Positions 8,440 to 15,821 are shown, counted from the first letter of the stretch. The stretch: DNA of 17,644 bases from an uncultured Planctomycetaceae bacterium (GCA_938008425.1 CALLKH010000075.1:1-17644), one strand, 5' to 3'. Notes: generated from the letters alone by a model not told the origin. Program-made: numbers and translations.

Positions 8440-8904
8440 TCATCCGCAGATGTCGGCCGGTTTCGCGTCGGTAAGGCGAACGAAGTCCTCAACGGCCATC
8501 TCGACGAGCACGCCGCGCCGCCCGCCGTTGACGATGAGCCGATCGAGCGCAAGAACGGATTCCTCCAGAATGACCGGGAGCCTTCTCCGCATGGCGAATG
8601 GTGACATGCCGCCGATCTTGTAACCGGTGATTCTTTCGGCCTCGTCGGAATCGATGAGATCGGCGGACTTTCTGCCGATGGCCGCCGCCATTTTGCGTGA
8701 ATCGAATCGCTGGTCGCCCGGCACGATGGCGACATGCACGCTCCGGTCATTCGAGGACACGACGAGCGTTTTGCACACCATTTCCAGCGGCCGGTTGACG
8801 GCGGCCGCGGAATGTTCGGCTCCGATCTGCTCGAATTCGTACTCGAGCACCTCGAAAGGAACTTCCTGGGCCCGCAGCCATTTGACGGCATTGGTGTCAG
8901 CCAT
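8440..8904 (-). CDS. ybaK: YbaK/EbsC-family aminoacyl-tRNA editing deacylase
   Basis: 154 residues, the normal size for the YbaK/ProX family, starting MADTNAVKWLRAQ at the ATG at 8904. The open frame continues upstream to 9096, but that extension is Arg-rich, has no family similarity and would run across the promoter region, so I reject it. Family features: an N-terminal helix then PFEVLEYEFEQIGAEHSA; CKTLVV with the conserved Lys used in Cys-tRNA(Pro) hydrolysis by YbaK; DSRKMAAAIGRKSADL; TGYKIGGMSPF; and VNGGRRGVLVEMAVEDF near the end. Members are free-standing cytoplasmic proofreaders that remove a wrongly attached amino acid from tRNA, typically Cys from tRNA-Pro. The exact substrate (YbaK-, ProX- or YeaK-like) is inferred and not proven. 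It is divergent from the 9091 gene. Confidence 0.85.
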   Translation of the reverse strand: MADTNAVKWLRAQEVPFEVLEYEFEQIGAEHSAAAVNRPLEMVCKTLVVSSNDRSVHVAIVPGDQRFDSRKMAAAIGRKSADLIDSDEAERITGYKIGGMSPFAMRRRLPVILEESVLALDRLIVNGGRRGVLVEMAVEDFVRLTDAKPADICG

Positions 8905-8982
8905 GGAGACATTCTTGGTCCGCTTCGGGCGATTCGCAACGATCGGCGACGGCCCCGCAAATCTGGGGTGTTTTGAGTGGAG

Positions 8983-9011
8983 TTGACGCTGGCGGAGTGG
9001 AATCCGAGAAT
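8983..9011 (+). promoter_or_regulatory. Candidate promoter of the hypothetical-tdh-kbl group
   Basis: TTGACG (8983-8988, five of six matches) is followed after 17 bp by GAGAAT (9006-9011, four of six matches). Transcription would begin near 9018, about 73 nt before the ATG at 9091. It lies in the 186-bp divergent region between the YbaK-like gene and this group. Confidence 0.45.
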
Positions 9012-9090
9012 ACGGGTTTCCGAACGATGGACCCGCGCGCCGGCGTCTGAAAGTGAAGCACGTCAGAAGCGCGGATCGAGGAGCCTTCTC

Positions 9091-10242
9091 ATGCAACCTC
9101 GGACTTTGATGAAGCCGTCACGCTTGATTTGCCTTGTTCTGGTGGGATTCGCGGGTTATCCGGCGGTCATGTTCGGCGAAGAACCCGCGACGACCGCGAA
9201 TGACGCCGCCGCTCTCGAGCCGTACCAGAAGGCGCTGGATGGTCGAATTGACCTTGCCGCGAAGCTGTACGGCCTCAACGAAGACCAGGTCGGCAAGCTT
9301 CGCGTCTGGGCCCAGCCGCTTCTTTCGGCCCAGGTGGCCTACATGGAGCAGCACCAGGTCACGCTTCGACGCCGCGAGCAGGCCCTTGCGACGATGGTTG
9401 ATCGAATGGAATCGGTGACGGAAGACACTCGACAGAAGATCACCCATCGCATGCAGATGCAAATCTATCGCATTCACGGTCAGGCGCCGCTGAGCTTCGC
9501 GAAAGTGGTCGGACAGACCGAATCAATGCTTTCTCCTGAGGCTGTAAAGGCCGGCCGGGAAGCAATCTCAAACCAGTACGCCGATATTCTCAAGGGCGAA
9601 CCGCTCGCCATCGCCGACATCGACCGACTCATCATTCCGCCGGTCGAGGTTGATCCCGACGGCGACCCGGTCTTCGCCCTGAACCCATCGCCCGCAGCAG
9701 ACACCGCACGCGCCGCCGGGACAGATACGAAGCCGACGGCCCCGATGTCGAAAGAGCAACTGGCCGCCGAGCGCGAACGGAAGGAAGCTGCCTTGGCGGC
9801 CAGAACGCAGGCGAATCCACCGAGCGACAAGACCGCGCCGCCTCCTCCGCCGAATGCGGCGGTTCAGAAGCCCGCCCAGCCCCAAGCGCCGCTGGAGCCC
9901 GCTCCCGATGTCGCCGAGTGGGACGCGACGGTTCGCGCGGCGGTCGATCGCTATGGATTCGATCAGGCCCAGAGTATGGCGGCGTTCAGCATCGCCAAGA
10001 GCTGCAAATCCCGGGCGATGGAGCACAAGAAATCGAATCAGGAGGCCTATGCGAAGGCCGCCGCGATTGCAGATGACGCTGAGAAGCAGACCGCCCTCAA
10101 GGCCCTGGACGGGCGATATGACCAACTCTACGCCGAGCTTAAGCAGCGTGTCGCCGCCCTCGCTTCCGTCGAGCAAGAGAATCGCGCCGCGGCTGCCGAG
10201 AAATCGGCCGGCGCCGATACCCAGGCCAAGACAGGTTCCTGA
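9091..10242 (+). CDS. Secreted, duplicated helical protein of unknown function
   Basis: 383 residues from the ATG at 9091, chosen because GAGGAG (9078-9083) lies 7 nt upstream; longer readings have no signal. An N-terminal signal peptide is visible (KPSRLICLVLVGFAGYPAV). After it comes a helical, charged domain (about 42-190), an Ala/Pro/Lys-rich linker with a five-proline run (about 195-285), and a second helical domain to the end. The two helical parts look related: LDGRIDLAAKLYGLNEDQ followed by AYMEQHQ, against WDATVRAAVDRYGFDQAQ followed by AMEHKKS. I do not recognise the family. Secreted coiled proteins of this kind can be chaperone-like or cell-envelope spacers, but nothing here proves it. 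It lies 45 bp upstream of tdh on the same strand, so co-transcription is likely, though a functional link to threonine breakdown is not obvious. Confidence 0.7.
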   Translation: MQPRTLMKPSRLICLVLVGFAGYPAVMFGEEPATTANDAAALEPYQKALDGRIDLAAKLYGLNEDQVGKLRVWAQPLLSAQVAYMEQHQVTLRRREQALATMVDRMESVTEDTRQKITHRMQMQIYRIHGQAPLSFAKVVGQTESMLSPEAVKAGREAISNQYADILKGEPLAIADIDRLIIPPVEVDPDGDPVFALNPSPAADTARAAGTDTKPTAPMSKEQLAAERERKEAALAARTQANPPSDKTAPPPPPNAAVQKPAQPQAPLEPAPDVAEWDATVRAAVDRYGFDQAQSMAAFSIAKSCKSRAMEHKKSNQEAYAKAAAIADDAEKQTALKALDGRYDQLYAELKQRVAALASVEQENRAAAAEKSAGADTQAKTGS

Positions 10243-10287
10243 CCGCGCCAAGGACCGGCGCACAACGGTCATCACGGAGTATTGAAC

Positions 10288-11304
10288 TTGAGAAAGCCAG
10301 CCGTATTGATCACCGGCGCGGGGGGCGAAGTCGGCTATGGGCTGATTGACCGCTTCGCACAAACGGATGAGACGCGGGTCATCGCACTCGACATCAAGCC
10401 TTTGCCCGATGAATTGCAGGCCAAGTGCGCCACGTCGATCGTCGGGGATATTCTCGATGAGAATCTGCTCCAGCGCCTGGTCAGCGAATTTGAGATTCAT
10501 GCCATCTATCACCTCGCCGCGCTGCTCAGCACGCGCGCGGAGTACACGCCCGACACGGCCCATCGCGTGAACGTCGAAGGAACGCTGAATCTCCTCAAGC
10601 TGGCCCACGAGCAGACCCGCTGGCACGGCCATCCCGTGACGTTCGTCTTTCCCAGCTCCATCGCCGTCTACGGCCTGCCGAGTCTCGAAACCAAGGGAAA
10701 GGCGGGGCGCCTTCGCGAGATGGATTGGAACTTTCCGACCACGATGTACGGCTGCAACAAGGCGTACTGCGAAATGCTCGGCCGATACTATTCACTTCAC
10801 TATCGCCAGCTCGCCGCTGAAAGCGACACCAAGCGGATCGATTTTCGCAGCCTGCGGTTTCCCGGGCTCATCAGCGCGATGACGCTGCCGACCGGCGGCA
10901 CGAGCGACTATGCCGCCGAGATGATTCACGCGGCCGCCCAAGGCATGCCGTATCCGTGCTTCGTTCCGCCGGAAGCGCGGCTGCCGTTCATGGTCATGCC
11001 GGATGCAATCAAGTCGCTGATCGCGCTGGCCGAGGCGCCGGCCGAGAAACTGACGCAGCGCGTGTACAACGTGACGTCGTTCAGCCTGACGGCCGCGCAG
11101 TTGCGGGACAAGGTCCTCGCGGCGTTTCCGTCGGCGAAGGTGACATTCGATCCGGAGCCGGCGCGGGCGGGGATTGTGGACACGTGGCCGGGCGATGTGG
11201 ATGACAGCCCGGCGCGAAAGGACTGGGGCTGGAAGCCGGACTTCGACGAGAACCGGGCGTTCAATGAGTACCTGATTCCAAATATTACGAAGCGATACCG
11301 GTAA
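10288..11304 (+). CDS. tdh: L-threonine 3-dehydrogenase, SDR (epimerase-like) type
   Basis: 338 residues. It oxidises L-threonine to 2-amino-3-ketobutyrate with NAD+ in the cytoplasm. The Rossmann motif GAGGEVG is at 10-16, the SDR serine at 123-124 (PSSIAVYG), and the catalytic Tyr154/Lys158 in YGCNK. The stretch GGTSDYAAEMIHAA, then LPFMVMPDAIKSL and near the end DDSPARKDWGWKPDFD, is characteristic of the short-chain TDH family rather than of sugar epimerases. It is not the zinc-dependent E. coli Tdh type. TTG at 10288 is preferred over TTG at 10282 because GGAG (10276-10279) then has an 8-nt spacing instead of 2 nt. The next gene is kbl, the partner enzyme, which strongly supports the call. 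Confidence 0.92.
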   Translation: MRKPAVLITGAGGEVGYGLIDRFAQTDETRVIALDIKPLPDELQAKCATSIVGDILDENLLQRLVSEFEIHAIYHLAALLSTRAEYTPDTAHRVNVEGTLNLLKLAHEQTRWHGHPVTFVFPSSIAVYGLPSLETKGKAGRLREMDWNFPTTMYGCNKAYCEMLGRYYSLHYRQLAAESDTKRIDFRSLRFPGLISAMTLPTGGTSDYAAEMIHAAAQGMPYPCFVPPEARLPFMVMPDAIKSLIALAEAPAEKLTQRVYNVTSFSLTAAQLRDKVLAAFPSAKVTFDPEPARAGIVDTWPGDVDDSPARKDWGWKPDFDENRAFNEYLIPNITKRYR

Positions 11305-11324
11305 GCTGTCGGCGATCACGCGGC

Positions 11325-11341
11325 GTCCGCCGCGGGCGGAC
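11325..11341 (+). other. Stem-loop in the tdh-kbl intergenic region
   Basis: GTCCGCC (11325-11331) and GGCGGAC (11335-11341) pair perfectly with a GCG triloop. It lies in the 84-nt gap between tdh and kbl and has no U-tract, so it is not an intrinsic terminator. It might separate or stabilise the two coding segments of one transcript. Confidence 0.35.
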
Positions 11342-11388
11342 CGTATCGCAGCGCGTCGTGCAGCCGGATCGCGCAGAAAGACAATATC

Positions 11389-12579
11389 ATGGCATCCCAC
11401 GTGTGGCAATCGATTGACGCCGAGATCGAGTCCCTTCGCAAGGCGGGGCAGTACAAGCAGCTTAAGACGCTGATGAAGCCGATGGGGCCGACCTCGGTCA
11501 TTGACGGCGTCGGCGATGTGGTGGTGCTGTGCTCGAACGATTACCTGGGGCTCGCCAATCATCCCGAGGTCGTCGCGGCCGGCCTGGAGGCTCAGAAGCA
11601 GTGGGGGGCGGGGACCGGCTCGGTGCGGTTCATCTGCGGCACGTTTGACTATCACCGCGAGTTGGAAAAGAGAATCGCCGCGATCTCCGGCACCGAGGAT
11701 TCGACGACCTATGTCTCCTGCTGGAATGCCAACGAGGCGGTGTTGCCGACGCTGATGGTGGCCGGCGGCGACTCGGTCATCGTGATCAGCGACGAATTGA
11801 ACCACGCCTCGATCATCGACGCGGTGCGGCTGGGCCGGCAGATCAACAAGGGCTCGCAGTCGAAGGTGTACAAGCATTCCGACATGGCGGACCTCGAATC
11901 TGTGCTGAAGGCCAACGCGTCGATCCGGAACAAGATCGTCGTGACCGACGGCGTCTTCAGCATGGAAGGCGACATCGCGAAGCTCGACAGGATTCACCAG
12001 TTGTGCACCGAATACGGCGCGGTGCTCGTCGTCGATGATTCCCATGGCGTCGGCGTTTGCGGCCCGACGGGCAAGGGGGTCGCGGAGCACTTCGGCCTGT
12101 TCGGCAAGATCGACGTCATGACCGGCACGCTCGGCAAGGCGCTGGGCGGCGCGGCGGGGGGGTACATCGGTTCCCGCAGGAACCTGATCGATCTCATGGT
12201 GCAGAAATCCCGGCCGCAGCTTTTCTCGAACGCGCTGCCGCCCGGAACGGCCGGCGCGGCGGCGAAGGCGATCGACATTGTCCTGCGCGACAATTCGCGC
12301 GTGGAGAAACTGCGGTCAAACGTCGCCTACATGCGGGCGGGTCTGAAGAATCGCGGCTTCGAGGCGATCGAGGGTCCGAGCGCGATCACGCCGATCATTC
12401 TCGGCGAGACGTCGAAGGCGATCGCCGCGAGCAAGCGGCTGCTTGAACTCGGCGTGTTCGTGATCGGATTCGGGTACCCGGTGGTGCCCGAGGGCACGGC
12501 GCGATTGCGGGTTCAGATTTCGGCGGCGCATGAGCATGAACATTTCGATCGCGCGCTGGCGGCGTTTGAGAAGCTATGA
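11389..12579 (+). CDS. kbl: Glycine C-acetyltransferase (2-amino-3-ketobutyrate CoA ligase)
   Basis: 396 residues, the usual length for KBL. This PLP enzyme of the alpha-oxoamine synthase family cleaves 2-amino-3-ketobutyrate with CoA to glycine and acetyl-CoA, completing the threonine route begun by tdh. Visible motifs: SNDYLGLANHPE (49-60), GTGSVRFICGT (75-85), DELNHASIIDAVR (135-147), DDSHGVG (216-222) with the PLP-contacting Asp and His, and the PLP-binding lysine in TGTLGKALGG (Lys250). Close relatives are 8-amino-7-oxononanoate synthase and serine palmitoyltransferase, but the R-F-I-C-G-T segment and the tdh neighbour favour KBL. The ATG at 11389 has only a weak purine stretch (GAAAG) upstream. 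An 84-nt gap with a stem-loop separates it from tdh. Confidence 0.93.
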   Translation: MASHVWQSIDAEIESLRKAGQYKQLKTLMKPMGPTSVIDGVGDVVVLCSNDYLGLANHPEVVAAGLEAQKQWGAGTGSVRFICGTFDYHRELEKRIAAISGTEDSTTYVSCWNANEAVLPTLMVAGGDSVIVISDELNHASIIDAVRLGRQINKGSQSKVYKHSDMADLESVLKANASIRNKIVVTDGVFSMEGDIAKLDRIHQLCTEYGAVLVVDDSHGVGVCGPTGKGVAEHFGLFGKIDVMTGTLGKALGGAAGGYIGSRRNLIDLMVQKSRPQLFSNALPPGTAGAAAKAIDIVLRDNSRVEKLRSNVAYMRAGLKNRGFEAIEGPSAITPIILGETSKAIAASKRLLELGVFVIGFGYPVVPEGTARLRVQISAAHEHEHFDRALAAFEKL

Positions 12580-12648
12580 TGCGATCAAGTTGCGGGCCGT
12601 CGCCGCGACATCGGCGCGATTAATCGAAAATCGGGAATCGAACGAAAC

Positions 12649-12695
12649 GGCTCCCGCAAATGGGCCGAAAAAGCAAACTCGTACACCCGGGAGCC
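12649..12695 (+). promoter_or_regulatory. Inverted repeat covering the ribosome binding site of the prs-like gene
   Basis: GGCTCCCG (12649-12656) and CGGGAGCC (12688-12695) are a perfect 8-bp inverted repeat with a 31-nt loop. The 3' arm contains the presumed Shine-Dalgarno GGGAG (12689-12693) and ends 2 nt before the ATG at 12698. If the stem forms, the ribosome binding site is hidden. Regulatory use is inferred. Confidence 0.45.
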
Positions 12696-12697
12696 AT

Positions 12698-13648
12698 ATG
12701 TCCACGCGCGACAAACCGCTGATCTTCCCCGGCACCGGCAGCCGGCAATTCACTGACGCCATCTGCAAGCACCTCCGCGTGAAACCGGGGCTTTGCGAGG
12801 CCAGGCACTTTTCCGAGGGCAACACCTTCGTGCGCGTGCTTGAAAACGTCCGCGGCCGCGATGTCTTCTTCGTGCAGTCGCTCTCGTATCCGGTCAACGA
12901 CCACCTGATGGAGATTCTCTTCTACGCCGACGCCTTCCGTCGCGCGTCGGCCAGAAGCGTGACGGCCGTTATTCCCTTTTTCAGCTACGGCAAGGGCGAC
13001 AAGAAGGACGAGCCGCGCGTGTCGATTCGGGCCCGAGTGGTCGCGGATTGCCTGGAGTCCGCGGGGATCAATCGAATCGTGACGATGGACCTGCACGCCC
13101 CGCAGATTCAGGGCTTTTTCCGCGTGCCGGTGGATCATCTCTTCGCGCTGCCGGTCATCACGGCTTACTTCAAGCGCAAGGTGAAAAAGGACTGGGTCGT
13201 CGTCGCGCCTGATGTCGGCGCGGCGCAGATGGCGAACTTCTACGCGAAGGCCCTCGGCGCCAAGACCGTCATCGCCGAGAAGACGCGCGAGGACCACCGT
13301 GAAAAAGCGTTCGTCAAGCGCATCATCGGCCACGTCGCCGGCCGCAACGCCCTCATCGTCGACGACTTCACCATCACCGGCGGCACGCTCATCGCCACCG
13401 CCGCGAAGCTGAAGGAGGAGAAAGCCGGCGACATCTACGCGGCGGTCGCCCACGGCGTATTCACCGCCGGCTCCGCGGCGCGCATCGACGCCAGCCCGAT
13501 CAAGGAAATGGTCATCACCGACACGATCGAACACCGCTTCGAGCCGCCATCGAAGAAGCTGCGCGTGGTCTCGACGGCGAAGCTGTTCGCGCAGGCGATC
13601 AACAACATTTTCCACCAGACGAGCGTGTCGAAGCTGTTCGAAGTGTGA
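12698..13648 (+). CDS. prs: Ribose-phosphate pyrophosphokinase (PRPP synthetase), atypical
   Basis: 316 residues from the ATG at 12698, the normal family length. The frame is open back to 12530 inside kbl, but that extension lacks similarity, and GGGAG sits 4 nt before this ATG. PRPP synthetases make 5-phosphoribosyl 1-diphosphate from ribose 5-phosphate and ATP. Recognisable family stretches are SLSYPVNDHLMEILFYADA (61-79), SIRARVVADCLESAG (109-123), DLHAPQIQGFF (131-141), which is very typical, APDVGAAQMA (170-179) and the PRPP loop VDDFTITGGTL (221-231). Two key sites deviate: the usual YARQDRK is YGKGDKK (97-103), and the third Asp of the DDxxDTGGT loop is Ile226. Catalysis may be altered, or it may belong to a class II-like or paralogous branch. 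It follows kbl by 118 bp and could be translationally controlled by an upstream inverted repeat. Confidence 0.82.
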   Translation: MSTRDKPLIFPGTGSRQFTDAICKHLRVKPGLCEARHFSEGNTFVRVLENVRGRDVFFVQSLSYPVNDHLMEILFYADAFRRASARSVTAVIPFFSYGKGDKKDEPRVSIRARVVADCLESAGINRIVTMDLHAPQIQGFFRVPVDHLFALPVITAYFKRKVKKDWVVVAPDVGAAQMANFYAKALGAKTVIAEKTREDHREKAFVKRIIGHVAGRNALIVDDFTITGGTLIATAAKLKEEKAGDIYAAVAHGVFTAGSAARIDASPIKEMVITDTIEHRFEPPSKKLRVVSTAKLFAQAINNIFHQTSVSKLFEV

Positions 13649-13684
13649 CCGGGCGGCGAACATCATCGATTCCTGGGCCGAACA

Positions 13685-13942
13685 ATGCCACCGTCAACGC
13701 CACCGCTGGGAATGAAAGACCTGGGTGACCAGCGTCAACGACTGGTCCACCAACTCAAGAGCGAAGTGTTCTGGGATCCGGAGATTCTATCGCAGCTGGG
13801 ACGGGTTTGTTTTGAAATGTCCGATCTGTTCCATGCAGGACGGTATTGGTTCCTTTCGAATGAGGAAGGTGAAGACGTCGAACGGGTCGTCGATTACTTC
13901 ATACTCCGATGTGACTCAAACCCGACCGGAATACTCATTTAG
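13685..13942 (+). CDS. DUF6584-like protein, N-terminal part ended by an in-frame amber codon
   Basis: 85 residues from the ATG at 13685, ending in TAG (13940-13942). QRQRLVHQLKS then LGRVCFEMSDLFHAGRYWFLS and RCDSNPTGILI resemble DUF6584 proteins, small proteins of unknown function in which a TPR-like helix pair precedes an AGRYWFL-type motif. The reading frame continues without a shift after the stop with LPNCVVLKQVDD, where family members would be expected to read on (ILxQLP). A single CAG to TAG change would explain the break. There is no good Shine-Dalgarno. The DNA looks less GC-rich than its neighbours. It may be a pseudogene fragment, a truncated but working protein, or a sequencing error. 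The family assignment is from memory of motifs and is moderate. Confidence 0.55.
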   Translation: MPPSTPPLGMKDLGDQRQRLVHQLKSEVFWDPEILSQLGRVCFEMSDLFHAGRYWFLSNEEGEDVERVVDYFILRCDSNPTGILI

Positions 13943-14209
13943 TTGCCGAACTGCGTGGTGCTCAAGCAGGTGGACGACTACTCCGGCCCGGCGTTGATCA
14001 GGCTGAAAAAGTGTGGTGTCACGAATGACCATCTTGCCAGACGTCTCAAACGAGCCCTCAGATTTCGCAGGGCAAGTGTCAAGTCAAAGCGATCCAAGTT
14101 CGCGGAGATTATGTCCGTCTGCCTCTTCGGCCTTTTCGTGATCTCCTTGTGTGTGGGGTTCTTTACTCTGATCAGGTGGATCATCGATTTGATTCGCTCG
14201 ATCGCCTGA
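13943..14209 (+). pseudogene. C-terminal continuation of the DUF6584-like gene, with a membrane segment
   Basis: This frame directly follows the amber codon at 13940-13942 and reads 88 residues to the stop at 14207-14209. It begins LPNCVVLKQVDDYSGPALIRLKKCG, the natural continuation of the upstream part. It then passes through a basic stretch (RLKRALRFRRASVKSKRSK) into a hydrophobic helix of about 22 residues (MSVCLFGLFVISLCVGFFTLI), suggesting a membrane anchor at the C-terminus of the original 174-residue protein. A TTG sits right after the stop and an ATG lies within the membrane helix, but neither has a convincing Shine-Dalgarno, so separate translation is doubtful. It converges closely (34 bp) with uvrC. 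Confidence 0.5.
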
Positions 14210-14243
14210 GTTCAACCGTCATGATTCAGCGACCTTTCGCTCC

Positions 14244-15746
14244 CTAATCCATATCCGGATGCTCCTGCACCTCCTCCGGCGGAAACGGGTCGATCTTCGG
14301 CTCCGGGTCGATGACCTCCAGCGGAATCGACTTCGCTTCCCGCTCCGATGACGACTTGCTCGATCCCTTGCGCCGCCGCGGGGGGCGCTTGCCGGCCTTG
14401 ATGTCCTCATCGAACTGCCGCTTGGTGCGCAGGATGTGGTGATAGTGCTGCGCGAAGCGGTGCGCCTCGTCGCGAACCTGCTGGAGAATCCGCAGCGCCG
14501 GGTCGTTGCGCGACAGCTTGATCGGCAGCTTCTTCGCCTGGATGTAGATCTCCTCCTCGCGCTTCGCCAGCGAGATCACCATCGGCGGCTTGACGAACGC
14601 CTCCTCGCACGCCGCCAGCGCGGCGTGAAGCTGGCCAAGCCCGCCGTCGATCAGGATCACATCGGGATACAGCTCCTCCCCCTCGGCCGCGCGCTTGTAG
14701 CGCCGCCTTACCACCTCGCGGATGCTTGCATAGTCGTCGATGCCGTCGACGCTCTTGATCTGAAACCGCCGATACCCGCTCTTGAACGGCCGGCCGTCGA
14801 TGAAGCAGACGAGCGAGCCGACGGTCTCCTCGCCCTGCAAATTGGCGATGTCGATGCCTTCGATGATGCGAGGGGCGTGCTCCATCTCGAGAATCTTGCC
14901 GAGCTTGTTCATGCCTTCGGCCGGATCGATGTAGAAGACTTCGGGCTGGATGTCGGTCTGGGCATCTCCCGAGAGCCGCAGCTTCTGAATCGCCTTGATC
15001 CGGTCGCGCAGCCTGGCCGCCTCTTCGAAATTCAGTGCCGCCGACGCGGCTTCCATTTCCTTCTGCATTTCGCGAATCAGCACGCTCTGTTTCGAGCCGA
15101 GAAAGCGCTTGAACCGGTCGATATCGCGGCGGTACTCCTCACGGCTGATCCGATCGGCGCACGGAGCGGTGCACTGCTTGATGGCGTACAGCAGGCACGG
15201 CCGGAAGAACCGCCGCTTGTCGTCATCCTCGCGAATGTCGAGTTCGCAGGTGCGGAACTTGAACACCTTCTGAAGGGCGTTGACGGCGTCGCGCAGATCG
15301 GTGGCCGACGTGAAGGGGCCGAAGAGCTTCGTTCCCTTCGAACGCGGCGAGCGGGTGACGAAGACGCCGGGGAAATCGTCGCCGGTGGTGATCTCAAGGT
15401 ACGGATAGGTCTTGTCGTCCTTGAGCATTTCGTTGTATTGCGGCTGGATATCCTTGATCAGCCGGTTTTCCTGGAGCAGGGCATCGACCTCGGTATCGCA
15501 GAGCAGGAAGTCGATATCGACGACCAAAGTCGCCATCTTCGCGATTTCCGGTCCGCGCGAGCCGAGCAGGTCGGCCGACTCCTGAAAATACGACGACACC
15601 CGCGAACGCAGGTCCTTCGCCTTGCCGACGTAGAGCACGCGGCCCTTGGAGTCCTTCATCAGGTAGACGCCGGGCGACTTGGGAAAATGAGAGATCATCT
15701 CCCGAAGGTGGCCGATGCGTTCGATGTCGTTCGGGAATTCGTGCAT
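14244..15746 (-). CDS. uvrC: Excinuclease ABC subunit C, without C-terminal HhH domain
   Basis: 500 residues, about 100 shorter than E. coli UvrC. It makes the dual incisions in nucleotide excision repair together with UvrB. N-terminal GIY-YIG nuclease: PGVYLMKDSKGRVLYVGKAK (25-44) and TEVDALLQENRLIKD (85-99). The UvrB-binding UVR motif is near 225-260 (ALNFEEAARLRDRIKAIQKL). The RNase H-like 5' nuclease retains its acidic and His residues in GIDIANLQG (about 297), LIDGGLGQLHA (about 366) and DEAHRFAQHYH (about 428). Right after this the protein changes to a basic then acidic low-complexity tail (KRPPRRRKGSSKSSSERE, then EPKIDPFPPEEVQEHPDMD) where the tandem helix-hairpin-helix DNA-binding region should be. 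The ATG at 15746 has no clear Shine-Dalgarno; a TATAGA stands 11 nt upstream of it, so a very short leader is possible. Confidence 0.93.
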   Translation of the reverse strand: MHEFPNDIERIGHLREMISHFPKSPGVYLMKDSKGRVLYVGKAKDLRSRVSSYFQESADLLGSRGPEIAKMATLVVDIDFLLCDTEVDALLQENRLIKDIQPQYNEMLKDDKTYPYLEITTGDDFPGVFVTRSPRSKGTKLFGPFTSATDLRDAVNALQKVFKFRTCELDIREDDDKRRFFRPCLLYAIKQCTAPCADRISREEYRRDIDRFKRFLGSKQSVLIREMQKEMEAASAALNFEEAARLRDRIKAIQKLRLSGDAQTDIQPEVFYIDPAEGMNKLGKILEMEHAPRIIEGIDIANLQGEETVGSLVCFIDGRPFKSGYRRFQIKSVDGIDDYASIREVVRRRYKRAAEGEELYPDVILIDGGLGQLHAALAACEEAFVKPPMVISLAKREEEIYIQAKKLPIKLSRNDPALRILQQVRDEAHRFAQHYHHILRTKRQFDEDIKAGKRPPRRRKGSSKSSSEREAKSIPLEVIDPEPKIDPFPPEEVQEHPDMD

Positions 15747-15821
15747 GTCCGGGTGATTCTATACGAGACGGATGGGCACGGCAGGGGCGACGTCCTTGAG
15801 TTCGTGCGTGAATCGGCATGC

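Noticed and set aside
8905..9096. N-terminal extension of the YbaK-like protein
   Set aside because: The extension is basic, unlike the family, and covers the divergent promoter; the ATG at 8904 gives the normal family length.
9568..10632. 354-codon open frame on the - strand across the hypothetical gene and the start of tdh
   Set aside because: It crosses two + strand genes with better start sites and motifs, and has no recognisable features.
10792..12090. 432-codon open frame on the - strand over tdh and kbl
   Set aside because: It is a shadow of two well-identified genes, His/Arg-rich, with no domain or ribosome binding site.
12530..12697. Upstream start of prs inside kbl
   Set aside because: The extra 56 residues have no similarity to PRPP synthetases, and a Shine-Dalgarno precedes the ATG at 12698.
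12620..13666. 348-codon open frame on the - strand opposite prs
   Set aside because: It is a shadow of the PRPP synthetase frame, with Arg/Asp-rich composition and no domain.
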